From SZUA-265 sp966249405 (GTDB lineage Bacteria > Myxococcota_A > Polyangia > Polyangiales > Polyangiaceae), in NCBI GenBank assembly GCA_966249405.1, contig CBINDO010000002.1, positions 1 through 64,000 of the forward strand: 64,000 nucleotides of DNA, read 5' to 3'. Shown piece by piece: positions 16,698-25,559 of this stretch (the stretch's first letter is position 1; each line of letters starts with the position of its first letter). The position numbers were made by a program, and so were the translations under genes. The notes under the pieces are model-generated. The model had not been told where the DNA came from and made no database searches. It saw only the letters and a list, made by a program, of their open reading frames with translations.

Positions 16698-18299
16698 GTG
16701 ACGCAAAGAGCAAGTGAAAGCTTGTTGGAGGATCTCCAACTACACCAAGCGGAGTTGGCCGCACAAAATGCCGAGCTCTTGAAGCTGACCGAGGCTCTCC
16801 GCAAGAGCCAGGCCCGCTATCGAGTGTTGTTCGAGTGCGGCCCGTTGCCGACTCTCGCGTTGCGTTGGTCGGGAGAGATCGTGGAGTACAATGCAGCGGC
16901 CCGAGCTTTGGTCGTGATGCCGCGTGCGGAGTTTCGCAACGTGCAACAACTGGTGCTGCCGGGATTCTCACCGGTGATTCGCACCCTGATCTCGGAGGCA
17001 GACGCGCGCGGACGTGCAGAGGCCGAGCTCGGGGTGCGGACGTCGGTGGGCGCGCGGTTGGTGCTTGCGAACCTGGTTCACGTGGTCGACCCAGGCTCGC
17101 AAGCCGATGAGCGCACGTTCATCTTGACCATGCAAGACTTGACGTCGCTGCGCTCTGCCGAGGCGCAACGGGATCAGGAACGGGCCGAACGACTGCGCTC
17201 CGTCGGGTTGCTCGCTGGCGCCATCGCACACGACTTCGGCAACTCGCTACAAGCCATCCGCACCAACTTGGAGATAGCGATGGAAGCCGAGGGCAAGGAC
17301 TCGCTGCGGCTGGCGATGCAGTCTCTAGACTCCGCGGCTGGCATGTGCAGACAACTGCTCGACTACATCGGGCAGAAGCGCGAACGCGACGTGCACTGTG
17401 ACATGGTCCAAGTTGGTCTCGACACCGCACGGTTGTGCGATCCGGAAGGTGGGCGGTTGAAACAGAGACCAATGGCGTCGACATCCCAGCGGGCGGTCCG
17501 CGTGGCGACTGGTGCGACGGCCGTTCACCAGATCGTTGTCAATCTGCTGCGCAACGCCGAGGAGGCAAGCGGTGGCTTCCAGGGCGTAACCTTGCGCTTG
17601 AGTCGTGGCATCGCACGCGGAGCCGATTCGGCGTCGGCACTCGGGAAGGGCGCGTTGGCTCCCGGCACCCCTTGCGCGCTGATCGTCGTGAGTGACCATG
17701 GGTGCGGCATGGACAGCGTGCAGCAGCGGCGCTCCACCGACCCGTTTTTCACCACCAAGTCTCACGGTCACGGGTTGGGGCTCTCGACCGTATTCGGTCT
17801 GGTGCGCGGCTCCGGCGGAAACCTTCGTCTGTGGTCTCGGCCAGGACGCGGAACCATCGTACGCGTCGAGTTACCACTCTACGAACGGCCCGAGCCATCG
17901 ATCGCTCCGGCCCGCTCCTTGGCCAAGGAGGAACGCTCGCTTTCGCTCTTGATCGTAGACGACGAGAAGCCCGTTCGGGAATCGATGGCAAGGATGTTGC
18001 GGTTGCAGGGCCACCAAGTCCAGACGTGTTGCGATGGGATCGAAGCATTGGCCGCGCTGCTCCAGCCCGACGCGCGTTTCGATGCGGCCATCGTCGACAT
18101 AACCATGCCGGGCATGTCCGGGATCCAAGTCGTCAAGCGTGTGAAGGAGGTCAGCCCGACGTTTCCGATGGTCTTGTGCTCCGGCTTCGCCGCTGGGGTG
18201 GCGTTGGGCACCGAACAACTTCCCGATGACGTGCCGCTCTTGCAGAAGCCGGTTTCCACGAGTGAGCTGATTCGCACCCTCACCCAAGGTCCTAGCTGA
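16698..18299 (+). CDS. PAS-containing hybrid histidine kinase with C-terminal receiver
   Basis: The 533-residue protein starts at GTG 16698, preceded by AGGGAGG. It contains an N-terminal coiled coil, a PAS-like sensor (about 36-150), a dimerisation domain with phospho-acceptor His178 (AHDFGNSL), and an ATP-binding domain with NLLRNAEEA, DHGCGM and a GLGLSTV G-box. The receiver domain (about 412-530) has Asp467 in VDITMPGMSG. No membrane segment is visible, so it is cytosolic. Its stop overlaps the phytochrome start as TGATG, so the two are translationally coupled. The likely reading is that the phytochrome signals to this kinase in trans. Confidence 0.92.
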   Translation: MTQRASESLLEDLQLHQAELAAQNAELLKLTEALRKSQARYRVLFECGPLPTLALRWSGEIVEYNAAARALVVMPRAEFRNVQQLVLPGFSPVIRTLISEADARGRAEAELGVRTSVGARLVLANLVHVVDPGSQADERTFILTMQDLTSLRSAEAQRDQERAERLRSVGLLAGAIAHDFGNSLQAIRTNLEIAMEAEGKDSLRLAMQSLDSAAGMCRQLLDYIGQKRERDVHCDMVQVGLDTARLCDPEGGRLKQRPMASTSQRAVRVATGATAVHQIVVNLLRNAEEASGGFQGVTLRLSRGIARGADSASALGKGALAPGTPCALIVVSDHGCGMDSVQQRRSTDPFFTTKSHGHGLGLSTVFGLVRGSGGNLRLWSRPGRGTIVRVELPLYERPEPSIAPARSLAKEERSLSLLIVDDEKPVRESMARMLRLQGHQVQTCCDGIEALAALLQPDARFDAAIVDITMPGMSGIQVVKRVKEVSPTFPMVLCSGFAAGVALGTEQLPDDVPLLQKPVSTSELIRTLTQGPS

Positions 18300-19753
18300 T
18301 GGATCCCTCGCTTCTCGTCTCTTGTGAACAGGAGCAACTGCACCTTTCGGGCTCGATTCAACCTCACGGCGCATTGCTCGCGCTCGATGAGAGCGGGGTC
18401 GTGACCCACGTCTCGGACAACATCGCCGCCTACCTCGGCGCAGAGCCCTCCGCACTCCTGAAGGCGCCTTGGCACAACGAGTGGCTCGAAGAAGTCGCGC
18501 GAGTGCCTCCCTCGGCGGGCGCTCAGCTCCGCATATCTGGGCGTCGCGGAGGGGCAGCTGCGGCGCCCCTCGACGTCGTGCTGACTCGTCTTCCCAGCGG
18601 CGGTATCGTGGCGGAGTTCACCCTAGCCCAGCCGACACGTCCGCCGCGCTCCGCGGCGGGTCTATCTGAAGACCCGCGTCAGCTGCTCGAAACGCTGAGC
18701 GAGTATCTCCCGTACGAGCGTTTGTTGTACTACGAGTTTCGTTACGACGGTGACGGCGAGGTCACCGCAGAGGTTCGTTCGCGCCAAGATATGGGAACTT
18801 ATCTCGGATTGCGTTTTCCTGCAGCCGACATCCCGCACGTGGCACGGCGCCTGTACATGAAGAATCCCTGGCGCCTGATCCCTGACGCTCGGCTCGCGCC
18901 GGTTGCCGTTAGAGGCACGACGGCTGAGCCCCCCGACTTGAGTTGGTCGGACTTGCGAAGTGTCTCACCGTTCCACGCGGCCTACTTGGCCAACATGGGG
19001 GTGGTCGGCTCGTTGTCGTTCCCGGTGCTGCTACGCGATGGGCTCGACGCGCTCGTCGCCTGTCATCACAGTGGCAGGCTCGAAGCGCCCAGCGGCGTGT
19101 TGCAGTGGGCACGGCAGGTCGTCGACACGTTTACGCTGGGGCTGCGACGCAAGGCAGCGGAGGCCAACATCCGTTTGATCGACTCGGCCAGCTGGCGCTG
19201 GGGGTCGATCGTCGAGACGGTTCTAAATCATGAGCGCCCCGACGATTGGGCGGTGCTCGAGTCGAGCCTGAAGGAGATGTTCGGTGTCGACTTCGTCGCG
19301 GTGAGCCTAGACGGCAAGTGGACGGCCTCGGAGGGGCTCGAGCAAAGCCTGCTGACACGAGCGCGCGCCTGGGCTGAGCGTCAGTCCGCACGCGTGGTGA
19401 GCACCGATTGCTTGCACAAGGTGGGCATTGCCGTCGAGTCGCCGGCGTGTGGCGTATTTGCCGTCAACTTCACGAGGCGCACTGCTGTCGACTGGGTGCT
19501 CCTCTTTCGCGCTGAGCTGATCCATGAGGTGGCTTGGGGGGGAGCACCCGAGAAACCGGCCGAGCTCAGCGACGGCGTGTTGCGGCTGAACCCACGCTCC
19601 TCTTTCGAACGATGGGTCGAGACGCGCCGCGGACACTGCCGCCCCTGGACGAACGAGACCGAGCTGCTGGCACTACAGCTCCGCGCCAAGTTGCAGCAAG
19701 CGATCGCCAAAGGGCTGGCGCTGAACACCGATATGCGCGGCCGCTCCCCGTAA
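18299..19753 (+). CDS. Bacteriophytochrome photosensory module (PAS-GAF-PHY) without output domain
   Basis: The 484-residue protein has the bacteriophytochrome layout. Cys9 lies in SCEQEQLHLSGSIQPHG, the canonical biliverdin attachment position. The GAF domain has FPAADIPHVAR (the PASDIP motif, Asp-Ile-Pro near 176-178) and the chromophore-pocket His226 in SPFHAAYLANMG. The PHY domain has the tongue NPRSSFERW. The protein ends after PHY with a helix (LLALQLRAKLQQAIAKGLAL); no kinase, GGDEF or other effector follows. It should therefore sense red/far-red light and pass the state to a partner, most simply the hybrid kinase encoded immediately upstream. No heme oxygenase gene is in the window. 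Confidence 0.92.
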   Translation: MDPSLLVSCEQEQLHLSGSIQPHGALLALDESGVVTHVSDNIAAYLGAEPSALLKAPWHNEWLEEVARVPPSAGAQLRISGRRGGAAAAPLDVVLTRLPSGGIVAEFTLAQPTRPPRSAAGLSEDPRQLLETLSEYLPYERLLYYEFRYDGDGEVTAEVRSRQDMGTYLGLRFPAADIPHVARRLYMKNPWRLIPDARLAPVAVRGTTAEPPDLSWSDLRSVSPFHAAYLANMGVVGSLSFPVLLRDGLDALVACHHSGRLEAPSGVLQWARQVVDTFTLGLRRKAAEANIRLIDSASWRWGSIVETVLNHERPDDWAVLESSLKEMFGVDFVAVSLDGKWTASEGLEQSLLTRARAWAERQSARVVSTDCLHKVGIAVESPACGVFAVNFTRRTAVDWVLLFRAELIHEVAWGGAPEKPAELSDGVLRLNPRSSFERWVETRRGHCRPWTNETELLALQLRAKLQQAIAKGLALNTDMRGRSP

Positions 19754-20011
19754 TGCGTGCACCTGGCGCACGCATGCCAACGCGGCGAGTCGTCCCCGAC
19801 GGCAGCTGCGTCACCCGCGCGGCTTTCGTCCTCGGATAGCCGCTTTCCCATGAGCGGCGCTGCCGCGGCCCGACCTCGACGCCGCGGCCCTTGAGGCGGG
19901 CGCTCGGGGGGCGCCTGAACGGTCGCTCGCGCCCGCAGTTTGGCCATTTGGCTTTGTGAGGCCCCACCTCGCTGGTAAAGAGCGCGCCCCGCCACGAGCG
20001 CCGCTTCTGCC

Positions 20012-20629
20012 ATGCCGCACGCCAATTACCCTTACGCCGATGCTCCCCGTTTGCCCCTCGGAACGGACCCAGTCGACCCTCGCACACTGCTGAACACCGA
20101 GCACGCGGTAGAGCTCGAGATTGGCTGCGGCAAGGGATCGTTCATCCTGGAACGCCTCGAGTTCGGTGGATCGGATGTCCACATCTTCGGGATGGAGATC
20201 AAGCGCAAGCTGGCTACCATCGTCGACCGGAAGATCCGCGATCGGGGTTTCGGAGACCGGGGCAGAGTCTTCGCGGAAGACGTCCGGCTGGCGTTGCCGC
20301 GGTTCCCCGATGGATGTTTGTCGCGGATTTACGTTCACTTCCCGGACCCCTGGTGGAAAAAACGCCATCAGAAGCGCCTGCTCGCCGACACCACCTTGGC
20401 GGATGCCGCCGCAAGGTTGTTGTGTCCCGGTGGCGACTTCTTCGTGCAAACCGACGTCGAAGAACGCGCAGATTTGTACGAGTCGGTTTTCAGCCAACAT
20501 CCCGCGTTTCAGCCTTGGGGGGAGACGGCGCGCATCGGCGACCCCGAGTTCGGCGCGCGTTCCCCGCGCGAAAAACGCGCGATCCAAGACGAGTTGCCGA
20601 TCTATCGACTGCGCTGGCGCCGTCGCTGA
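20012..20629 (+). CDS. trmB: tRNA (guanine-N7)-methyltransferase
   Basis: The 205-residue protein shows the TrmB signatures: SAM-binding ELEIGCGKGSF, GMEIKRKL and the substrate motif HFPDPWWKKRHQKRL, followed by GGDFFVQTD. TrmB methylates G46 in the variable loop of many tRNAs using S-adenosylmethionine. The length is typical for the compact bacterial form. The ATG at 20012 is the first in frame, and no strong ribosome site is visible. It lies alone between the phytochrome operon and carF. Confidence 0.95.
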   Translation: MPHANYPYADAPRLPLGTDPVDPRTLLNTEHAVELEIGCGKGSFILERLEFGGSDVHIFGMEIKRKLATIVDRKIRDRGFGDRGRVFAEDVRLALPRFPDGCLSRIYVHFPDPWWKKRHQKRLLADTTLADAAARLLCPGGDFFVQTDVEERADLYESVFSQHPAFQPWGETARIGDPEFGARSPREKRAIQDELPIYRLRWRRR

Positions 20630-20824
20630 GATTGCGTCGAGCCGAAGGTTCGACGTTAGGCTCATACTTGCGCCCACACCGTACAGACGCCTTGCTGCAG
20701 AACTCGTCCGCTCCCGTTTCCCTTCCTGCGAACGCCGTGACGCAGTGAAAGTAGGGTCTGGATTGACACGGTTCGATCCAATGATTGACGAGCGGGACCC
20801 GATCCGACAGAAACGGTGGTCTCA

Positions 20825-21523
20825 ATGGAACAGGCTCCCGACTACCAATATTCGCGCGTCCATCGGGCTCTCGAGATCTCCGCAATTGCCGCGCTTCCGG
20901 TGCTGATCGGCTTCATGATCCTGAAAGCCAGCCGCGGTCTCGACCCCATGTCGCCGTGGGTTGCCGTTCAGCTGGTAGCAGTCGTATTCGGAGGGTATCT
21001 GGCGGCGGACTTCATTTCGGGCTTCGTTCACTTCGTCGGCGACACCTATGGTGACGAGAACACGCCCGTGTTCGGTCCCAACTTCATCAAGCCGTTCAGG
21101 GATCACCACACGGACCCGACCGGCATCTGTCGCCACGACTTCGTCGAGGTCAACGGCAACAACTCCGTAGTGTGTCTGCCCGTGGGGCTACTCGCCTACT
21201 ACGGCTTGCCTGCCGACACCCAGCATTGGTCTGCGATCGTGCTGCTCTCCGTTTGCAGCATGATGGTTTGGGTGTTCATGACCAATCAGTTCCACAAGTG
21301 GGCACATGCCGAGCATCCACCCACTCTGATCGAGAAGCTCCAAGCCTGGAACTTGGTCCTTCCGCCCGCGCACCACGACGTCCATCACCGCGCGCCACAC
21401 GACAAGTATTATTGCATCACGGTCGGGTGGTTGAACCCAATCCTCTACCACCTACGCTTCTTCGAAGGGGTGCGAGGGGTCGTCGGGTGGTTCATGCCCA
21501 AACGGACATCCCCGGCCGATTGA
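20825..21523 (+). CDS. carF: CarF / plasmanylethanolamine desaturase (TMEM189-like)
   Basis: The 232-residue membrane protein has hydrophobic segments near residues 18-35, 43-62 and 120-145. Its His motifs are typical of the TMEM189/CarF family: FVHFVGD, FRDHHTDP, QFHKWAH and HHDVHHRAPHDKYYCITVGWLNP. CarF of Myxococcus xanthus is the desaturase that introduces the vinyl-ether bond of plasmalogens; those lipids are needed for singlet-oxygen-induced carotenoid synthesis. The start could be GTG 20816 or ATG 20825; I prefer the ATG. It lies about 1 kb downstream of the phytochrome gene, separated by trmB, so a shared link to light responses is suggestive but unproven. Confidence 0.93.
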   Translation: MEQAPDYQYSRVHRALEISAIAALPVLIGFMILKASRGLDPMSPWVAVQLVAVVFGGYLAADFISGFVHFVGDTYGDENTPVFGPNFIKPFRDHHTDPTGICRHDFVEVNGNNSVVCLPVGLLAYYGLPADTQHWSAIVLLSVCSMMVWVFMTNQFHKWAHAEHPPTLIEKLQAWNLVLPPAHHDVHHRAPHDKYYCITVGWLNPILYHLRFFEGVRGVVGWFMPKRTSPAD

Positions 21524-21595
21524 GCCCTTTGGTGGCGCGCGACCGATCCAAGAGCCACGCGTTACTCTAGCAGCGCGCGGCTCGAGTCGGCCCAT

Positions 21596-23362
21596 TCAGA
21601 ACGAGAGCGTGCACACCTTGGCGTCGGTCTCGTCGACGCCGACCGTGGTCCCGCAATCCACGAGGTTGTCGCAGTCTTGCGGCGACAAGCAGAAGTACGT
21701 GCAGCGATTGGAGTTGGCAGAGATGCTCACGCAGAACCCGTCGTCCACTCCCGGCAGACCGCAGTCCTCGTTGGTGAGACACGTGTCCTGGCCCTCGGTG
21801 CCCGAGACGGGGCCCACGCCGAAGTCACGGTAGCCTTGGCACGACGTGACGTTGGGGTAACAGAATGGTCCGGCCGCGCCGTCGATCGAAGTCGCTTCGA
21901 GACGCGTGTCGAACACCTTGAGGTCGGGGCACGTATCTCCTCCGCCGAGGTCTGGTTCGCGCCATAGACACCGCCACCCCCCGTCAACGCCCTCGTACAC
22001 GTCTTGGACGCAGTTGCTGCCCTCGAGGCAAGCCGTGTCGCCTACGCACTCGAAACACGGGCCGGTCTGGCCCTTGTTCACGCCCGTGCAGGTGTATTGC
22101 CCAGCCCCTGGAACCGTTTGGCAGGCCTTCTCGCCGCACGTGTCTTCGGCCGCCGTGCACTCGACGCATACCCTGTTTTCGATGTCGCACGCGGTTTGGC
22201 TATCCAGGTGGGCGCAATCGCCGAGCGCTTGGCATCCCACGCACGTGTGCGTCGCGACGTCGCAGATCGACGCAGAAGGGGTTTTGCAATGTTCATCTAT
22301 CGTGCATTCGACGCATTGACCGTCGAAACACCCGGGGTTCATGCCGCCGTCGCACCCGTTGTCGTCGAAACACTCGACGCACACGTGTTGGTATTCGAGG
22401 TATTGCTCGGCGGTCGGGGTGTCCGAAGGGCTGGGAGCGAAGTAGGTGACGCCGGTCCCGTCTTCGTTGGGGATCAGCGCGGCGCAGAACGGATACGACG
22501 AATCACAACCGTCACTCGTGCCGAGTACGCACCTGGTGCATTGCTCCTCGACGCACACTGCGTCGCTTGCGGCGTCTCCGTTCTGCAGCGTGCAGTGAGC
22601 GGCTTCGGTGCACTCGACGCAACGCGAGCTAGCCACGCCTTCGACGCAAACCGGGGTCTCCGGTGCGCAGTTGCTTGGGTTAGCCGCCGAACAGGCCTTG
22701 CAGACATTGTTGCTGCACGTTGGGGTGTCGGAGGTTTCGCCGCAATCGAAGTCGACCTCGCAAGCGACGCACGTCGGGGCGTCCTTCACCAACGTGCACA
22801 GGGGCGTGGCGCCGTCGCAGCCTTCCTCGGTTTCCGTGTTGCAGGTCACGCAAGCGTAATCCTGACAGACGCCATCTTCGCACGTTTCGCTCGTGAGACA
22901 TTCGACGCAGCGGTTGTTCTGGGCCGCCACAGGGTCGAGCAAGCAGCGCGAGGTATCGGCGTTCCTGCAATCGCGGTCGGACAAACACGCCGTGCAGACT
23001 TTGGCCGTTTCGTCGCAGAACGGCAACTCGGCACTGCAGTTCGTGCTTCTCGAGCAAGGAATCACCGGCACGGGGCGAGGCCCCGCGTCCATCCCGCCGT
23101 CCGACGCGGGCGCTGACGCGTCGATGGGTCGTACGCTGCCGTCAGCCATCGAGCCGTTAGTGTCGCTGGCGATCGATTCCGTCGTGTCCCCAGTTGCTGC
23201 ATCCGCGCCTTCCGGTGGACACGTGCGCGTGAACTCGCAGGAGCGTTTGGGGATGCACCCTCCGGCGAAGTTGGTGATGATGAACACCCCTACGCCCAAC
23301 GGGCTCGCGTAGCGATTGAACCGGCCCCGTCGGCGCAATTCGATCTCAGAACGTAAGTCCAT
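21596..23362 (-). CDS. Large Cys-rich lipoprotein with repeated CVxC motifs
   Basis: The 588-residue protein has a signal peptide ending in the lipobox FAGGC, then an acidic linker. More than 50 cysteines follow in repeated units of the form CVECxxxxxCxxxxxxxC (CVECLTSETCEDGVC, CVECTEAAHC, CVGCQALGDC). This resembles the Cys-rich repeat proteins common in myxobacteria, thought to be surface or adhesive proteins stabilised by disulfides. No catalytic motif was seen. The start at ATG 23362 overlaps the end of the upstream gene by 17 bp, so the two are probably co-expressed. Confidence 0.8.
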   Translation of the reverse strand: MDLRSEIELRRRGRFNRYASPLGVGVFIITNFAGGCIPKRSCEFTRTCPPEGADAATGDTTESIASDTNGSMADGSVRPIDASAPASDGGMDAGPRPVPVIPCSRSTNCSAELPFCDETAKVCTACLSDRDCRNADTSRCLLDPVAAQNNRCVECLTSETCEDGVCQDYACVTCNTETEEGCDGATPLCTLVKDAPTCVACEVDFDCGETSDTPTCSNNVCKACSAANPSNCAPETPVCVEGVASSRCVECTEAAHCTLQNGDAASDAVCVEEQCTRCVLGTSDGCDSSYPFCAALIPNEDGTGVTYFAPSPSDTPTAEQYLEYQHVCVECFDDNGCDGGMNPGCFDGQCVECTIDEHCKTPSASICDVATHTCVGCQALGDCAHLDSQTACDIENRVCVECTAAEDTCGEKACQTVPGAGQYTCTGVNKGQTGPCFECVGDTACLEGSNCVQDVYEGVDGGWRCLWREPDLGGGDTCPDLKVFDTRLEATSIDGAAGPFCYPNVTSCQGYRDFGVGPVSGTEGQDTCLTNEDCGLPGVDDGFCVSISANSNRCTYFCLSPQDCDNLVDCGTTVGVDETDAKVCTLSF

Positions 23363-24350
23363 AGCCCACCTTCCAGCCGTTGCCCGGAGTCTGCTCCACA
23401 CTAACGGATACTTCTTCCTCGTCCTCCCAGACGAGGTATACGATGACTGTCGCCAGCGCCGCTAACCCAGCACCACCAGCCAGGGCCAATGCTGTCCGCT
23501 CCGAGCGCTGGGCGCGCGCGTACGCATCTGACAGTGCCTGGCATTCGGGCGTCTCGCGGCCCAAGCAATCGTTCTTGCCCACGAGTGAACCGGCCTGCTC
23601 ACCGTCCTCGTACTGCTCCCGAGCTTGTCGCTGCATCAGATAGGCGCCGGCGCCCAGGCCCAACGTCACCGCGCCGCCGATGCCAAATACTACCGCGGGA
23701 TGTCGGGTTTTGCCAGTGCGCGGCTCGTCCGGCACGACCGCCGACAGCGGTGTCATCTCGACGTTCCACTCGATCACCGCGCCAGGTTGGGCCGACACGA
23801 ACTTCGTCACCGTGGCGTAGCCTGGCGCTTCCGCGCGTAAACGGTGATTGCCGACCTCCAAGAACAATGGCTGTTCCAGCTCGACGTCGTTGGCTTCGTC
23901 GAAGATACGCAGCCCTTCGACGTGCTCGGGAGTCGTCTTTACTTCGACCTCGGTGATCTCCCGGCGCGCCTTGGCGTACTCTTCGTTCACGGCTTTGACG
24001 AAGTCGGGCGACTGCGTTGGAACTACCGTCTCGATGGCGAACCGATAGTACCGAGCGGCTAGCGCGAATTGCGCGCGCCGGGCGCAAATCTCACCCATCG
24101 AGGCCGCGACGTCGTAGGTCTGTTTGTACTTCCAAATCTTCTTGTAGAGATTCCACGCCTCGTTGACCTTGCCCTGATCATGAAGCCGCGAGGCCTCGCC
24201 GTACCAGTCCCACAGCTGCTGCGCGGACGGAGGTGTGTCGCCCCAAGCTAACTTTTCCCCCCAACCCAACCCTGCGGAACCAAGCCAACACGCCAATATC
24301 AAACCGCTAGTGGTCCGCGAGATACGGGGTAGGAGACGGTCCCAAACCAT
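23346..24350 (-). CDS. Secreted TPR-like/PEGA-like protein with C-terminal membrane segments
   Basis: The 334-residue protein starts at ATG 24350. It has a signal sequence (SGLILACWLGSAGLGWG), a helical TPR-like region (about 45-135), and a PEGA-like beta domain (LFLEVGNHRLRAEAPGYATV). Two hydrophobic glycine-rich segments follow (VVFGIGGAVTLGLGAGAYL and TALALAGGAGLAALATVIVYL). This layout is a standard myxobacterial envelope protein of unknown function. It is co-directional with, and overlaps, the Cys-rich lipoprotein gene downstream. Confidence 0.7.
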   Translation of the reverse strand: MVWDRLLPRISRTTSGLILACWLGSAGLGWGEKLAWGDTPPSAQQLWDWYGEASRLHDQGKVNEAWNLYKKIWKYKQTYDVAASMGEICARRAQFALAARYYRFAIETVVPTQSPDFVKAVNEEYAKARREITEVEVKTTPEHVEGLRIFDEANDVELEQPLFLEVGNHRLRAEAPGYATVTKFVSAQPGAVIEWNVEMTPLSAVVPDEPRTGKTRHPAVVFGIGGAVTLGLGAGAYLMQRQAREQYEDGEQAGSLVGKNDCLGRETPECQALSDAYARAQRSERTALALAGGAGLAALATVIVYLVWEDEEEVSVSVEQTPGNGWKVGYGLTF

Positions 24351-24550
24351 GAGTTGCACCCTAGACGCTTCGTACCGCGATTGGCGACCTCGGGGCTCGA
24401 AGCGCGCGACATTTGGCCGAGCGGCCGTTGAGCGCATTCGCGCCCAAGCGCCTGCGGTCTAGGCGCATTTCAATAAGCGATAACCTAGAGCGCTGGCAAC
24501 GTCCGGCACGTTCGAGGACGCCCACGTGCCCACCGGTTGGCGTTGTGGGG

Positions 24551-25525
24551 TTATTCTCCGCCGCGGTACACGCGTGTCCCGCTCACGTGTGGGCTCCCAG
24601 CCGTGGGAACGAGAACACGCGACCGCACCGGAGACTGCGCTTCACTCGTGCCCTCGGCAGCGCTTGCTGGCACCGGCACTGCGGGGACGGCCGGGTCCGA
24701 CGCTTTTGCCGCGGTTGCCAATGGGCGCGCCGCACTCGGGGCTGGGATGCTGTTACGCGGAAGACTCCCCGTAGCGGCCGCAGGGAGTGGAGTGGTGGCA
24801 CGCGACGGCGTCGCGCTGGTCGTGTTCGGCGCGGGTTCGGTCGCCGCAGTGACGGCGGTCGCAGTGACAGCCGCCGCAGTGACAGCCGCCGCCTCGGCGA
24901 TGGGTGCCGTCGCGGCAGGCGTTGCCGGTGGCGTCTGGATGGCCGCGGTGTTCACTCGTGGTGGCTCGGCGACGGAGTCGGAACGCACGGCAGCACTGGC
25001 CGGTGTGGTTGCGTTCATCGTCGACGACAATTGGTGAGTGACGTTGGCTTGTCTCACCTCGGCAACCCAACGCAGACTCAAATACACCGAGCCGCCGAAG
25101 GCGCAGGCTGCCAGCACCAAGCTGAGCGAAACCGGGCTTTCGTTGAGCGGCGGTGGTGGGACGGACGTGCGCCGTTTGGTCTCCAGGCCCGAGACCACCA
25201 GACGGCGCAGCCCTGCCAATGAACGCGCAAGTCGGTTAAACGGCGTAGTGGCCGTCGTTCGAGCCTGCATCTCCTGGTCTTCCAAGGTGTCGCGCTGCGG
25301 GACGTTGCCCGCATCGAACCAGGCCGACTCGAGCTCATCGTGCTGACGTTGTTCGGCCGCCGCTGCGCGCGCCTCGCGTTCACGCGCCTCCTGCTCGCGC
25401 AGCTCATGCTCGATGCGGTCTTGCTCGCGATGCAGACGTTCGAGCTGGATTTGCTCGACCTTGTTGATGGTTAACGCCTGCCACTCGAAGGGAACACTTT
25501 TTCGATCGGGGTCCGGAGTCGTCAT
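24551..25525 (-). CDS. Single-pass membrane protein with N-terminal coiled coil and long Ala/Pro/Thr tail
   Basis: The 324-residue protein has a highly charged coiled coil (about 20-65; EQDRIEHELREQEARERE), one transmembrane segment (about 130-150; LSLVLAACAFGGSVYLSL) and a low-complexity Ala/Thr/Pro tail of about 170 residues. The tail would be periplasmic and could span the periplasm, as in TonB-like or scaffold proteins, but no TonB motif is seen. It lies 34 bp downstream of the beta-barrel gene with a hairpin between them. Function unknown. Confidence 0.6.
   Translation of the reverse strand: MTTPDPDRKSVPFEWQALTINKVEQIQLERLHREQDRIEHELREQEAREREARAAAAEQRQHDELESAWFDAGNVPQRDTLEDQEMQARTTATTPFNRLARSLAGLRRLVVSGLETKRRTSVPPPPLNESPVSLSLVLAACAFGGSVYLSLRWVAEVRQANVTHQLSSTMNATTPASAAVRSDSVAEPPRVNTAAIQTPPATPAATAPIAEAAAVTAAAVTATAVTAATEPAPNTTSATPSRATTPLPAAATGSLPRNSIPAPSAARPLATAAKASDPAVPAVPVPASAAEGTSEAQSPVRSRVLVPTAGSPHVSGTRVYRGGE
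24846..24890. repeat. 15-bp tandem repeat, three copies
   Basis: Units at 24846, 24861 and 24876 encode repeats of AVTAA-type residues in the low-complexity tail of the coiled-coil membrane protein. Confidence 0.85.
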
Positions 25526-25535
25526 TGCGCCTGGC

Positions 25536-25557
25536 GAGGGCCGCTCGGGCGGCCCTC
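25536..25557 (-). terminator. Hairpin after the beta-barrel gene
   Basis: GAGGGCCGC / GCGGCCCTC forms a perfect 9-bp stem around a 4-nt loop (TCGG), directly after the stop of the minus-strand beta-barrel gene. No T-run follows. Its core resembles the hairpins at 38921-38940 and 63095-63123. Confidence 0.6.
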
Positions 25558-25559
25558 CG

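Noticed and set aside
20750..20800. GGTTCGATCC-like sequence suggesting a tRNA T-arm
   Set aside because: No matching acceptor, D or anticodon stems are present around it.
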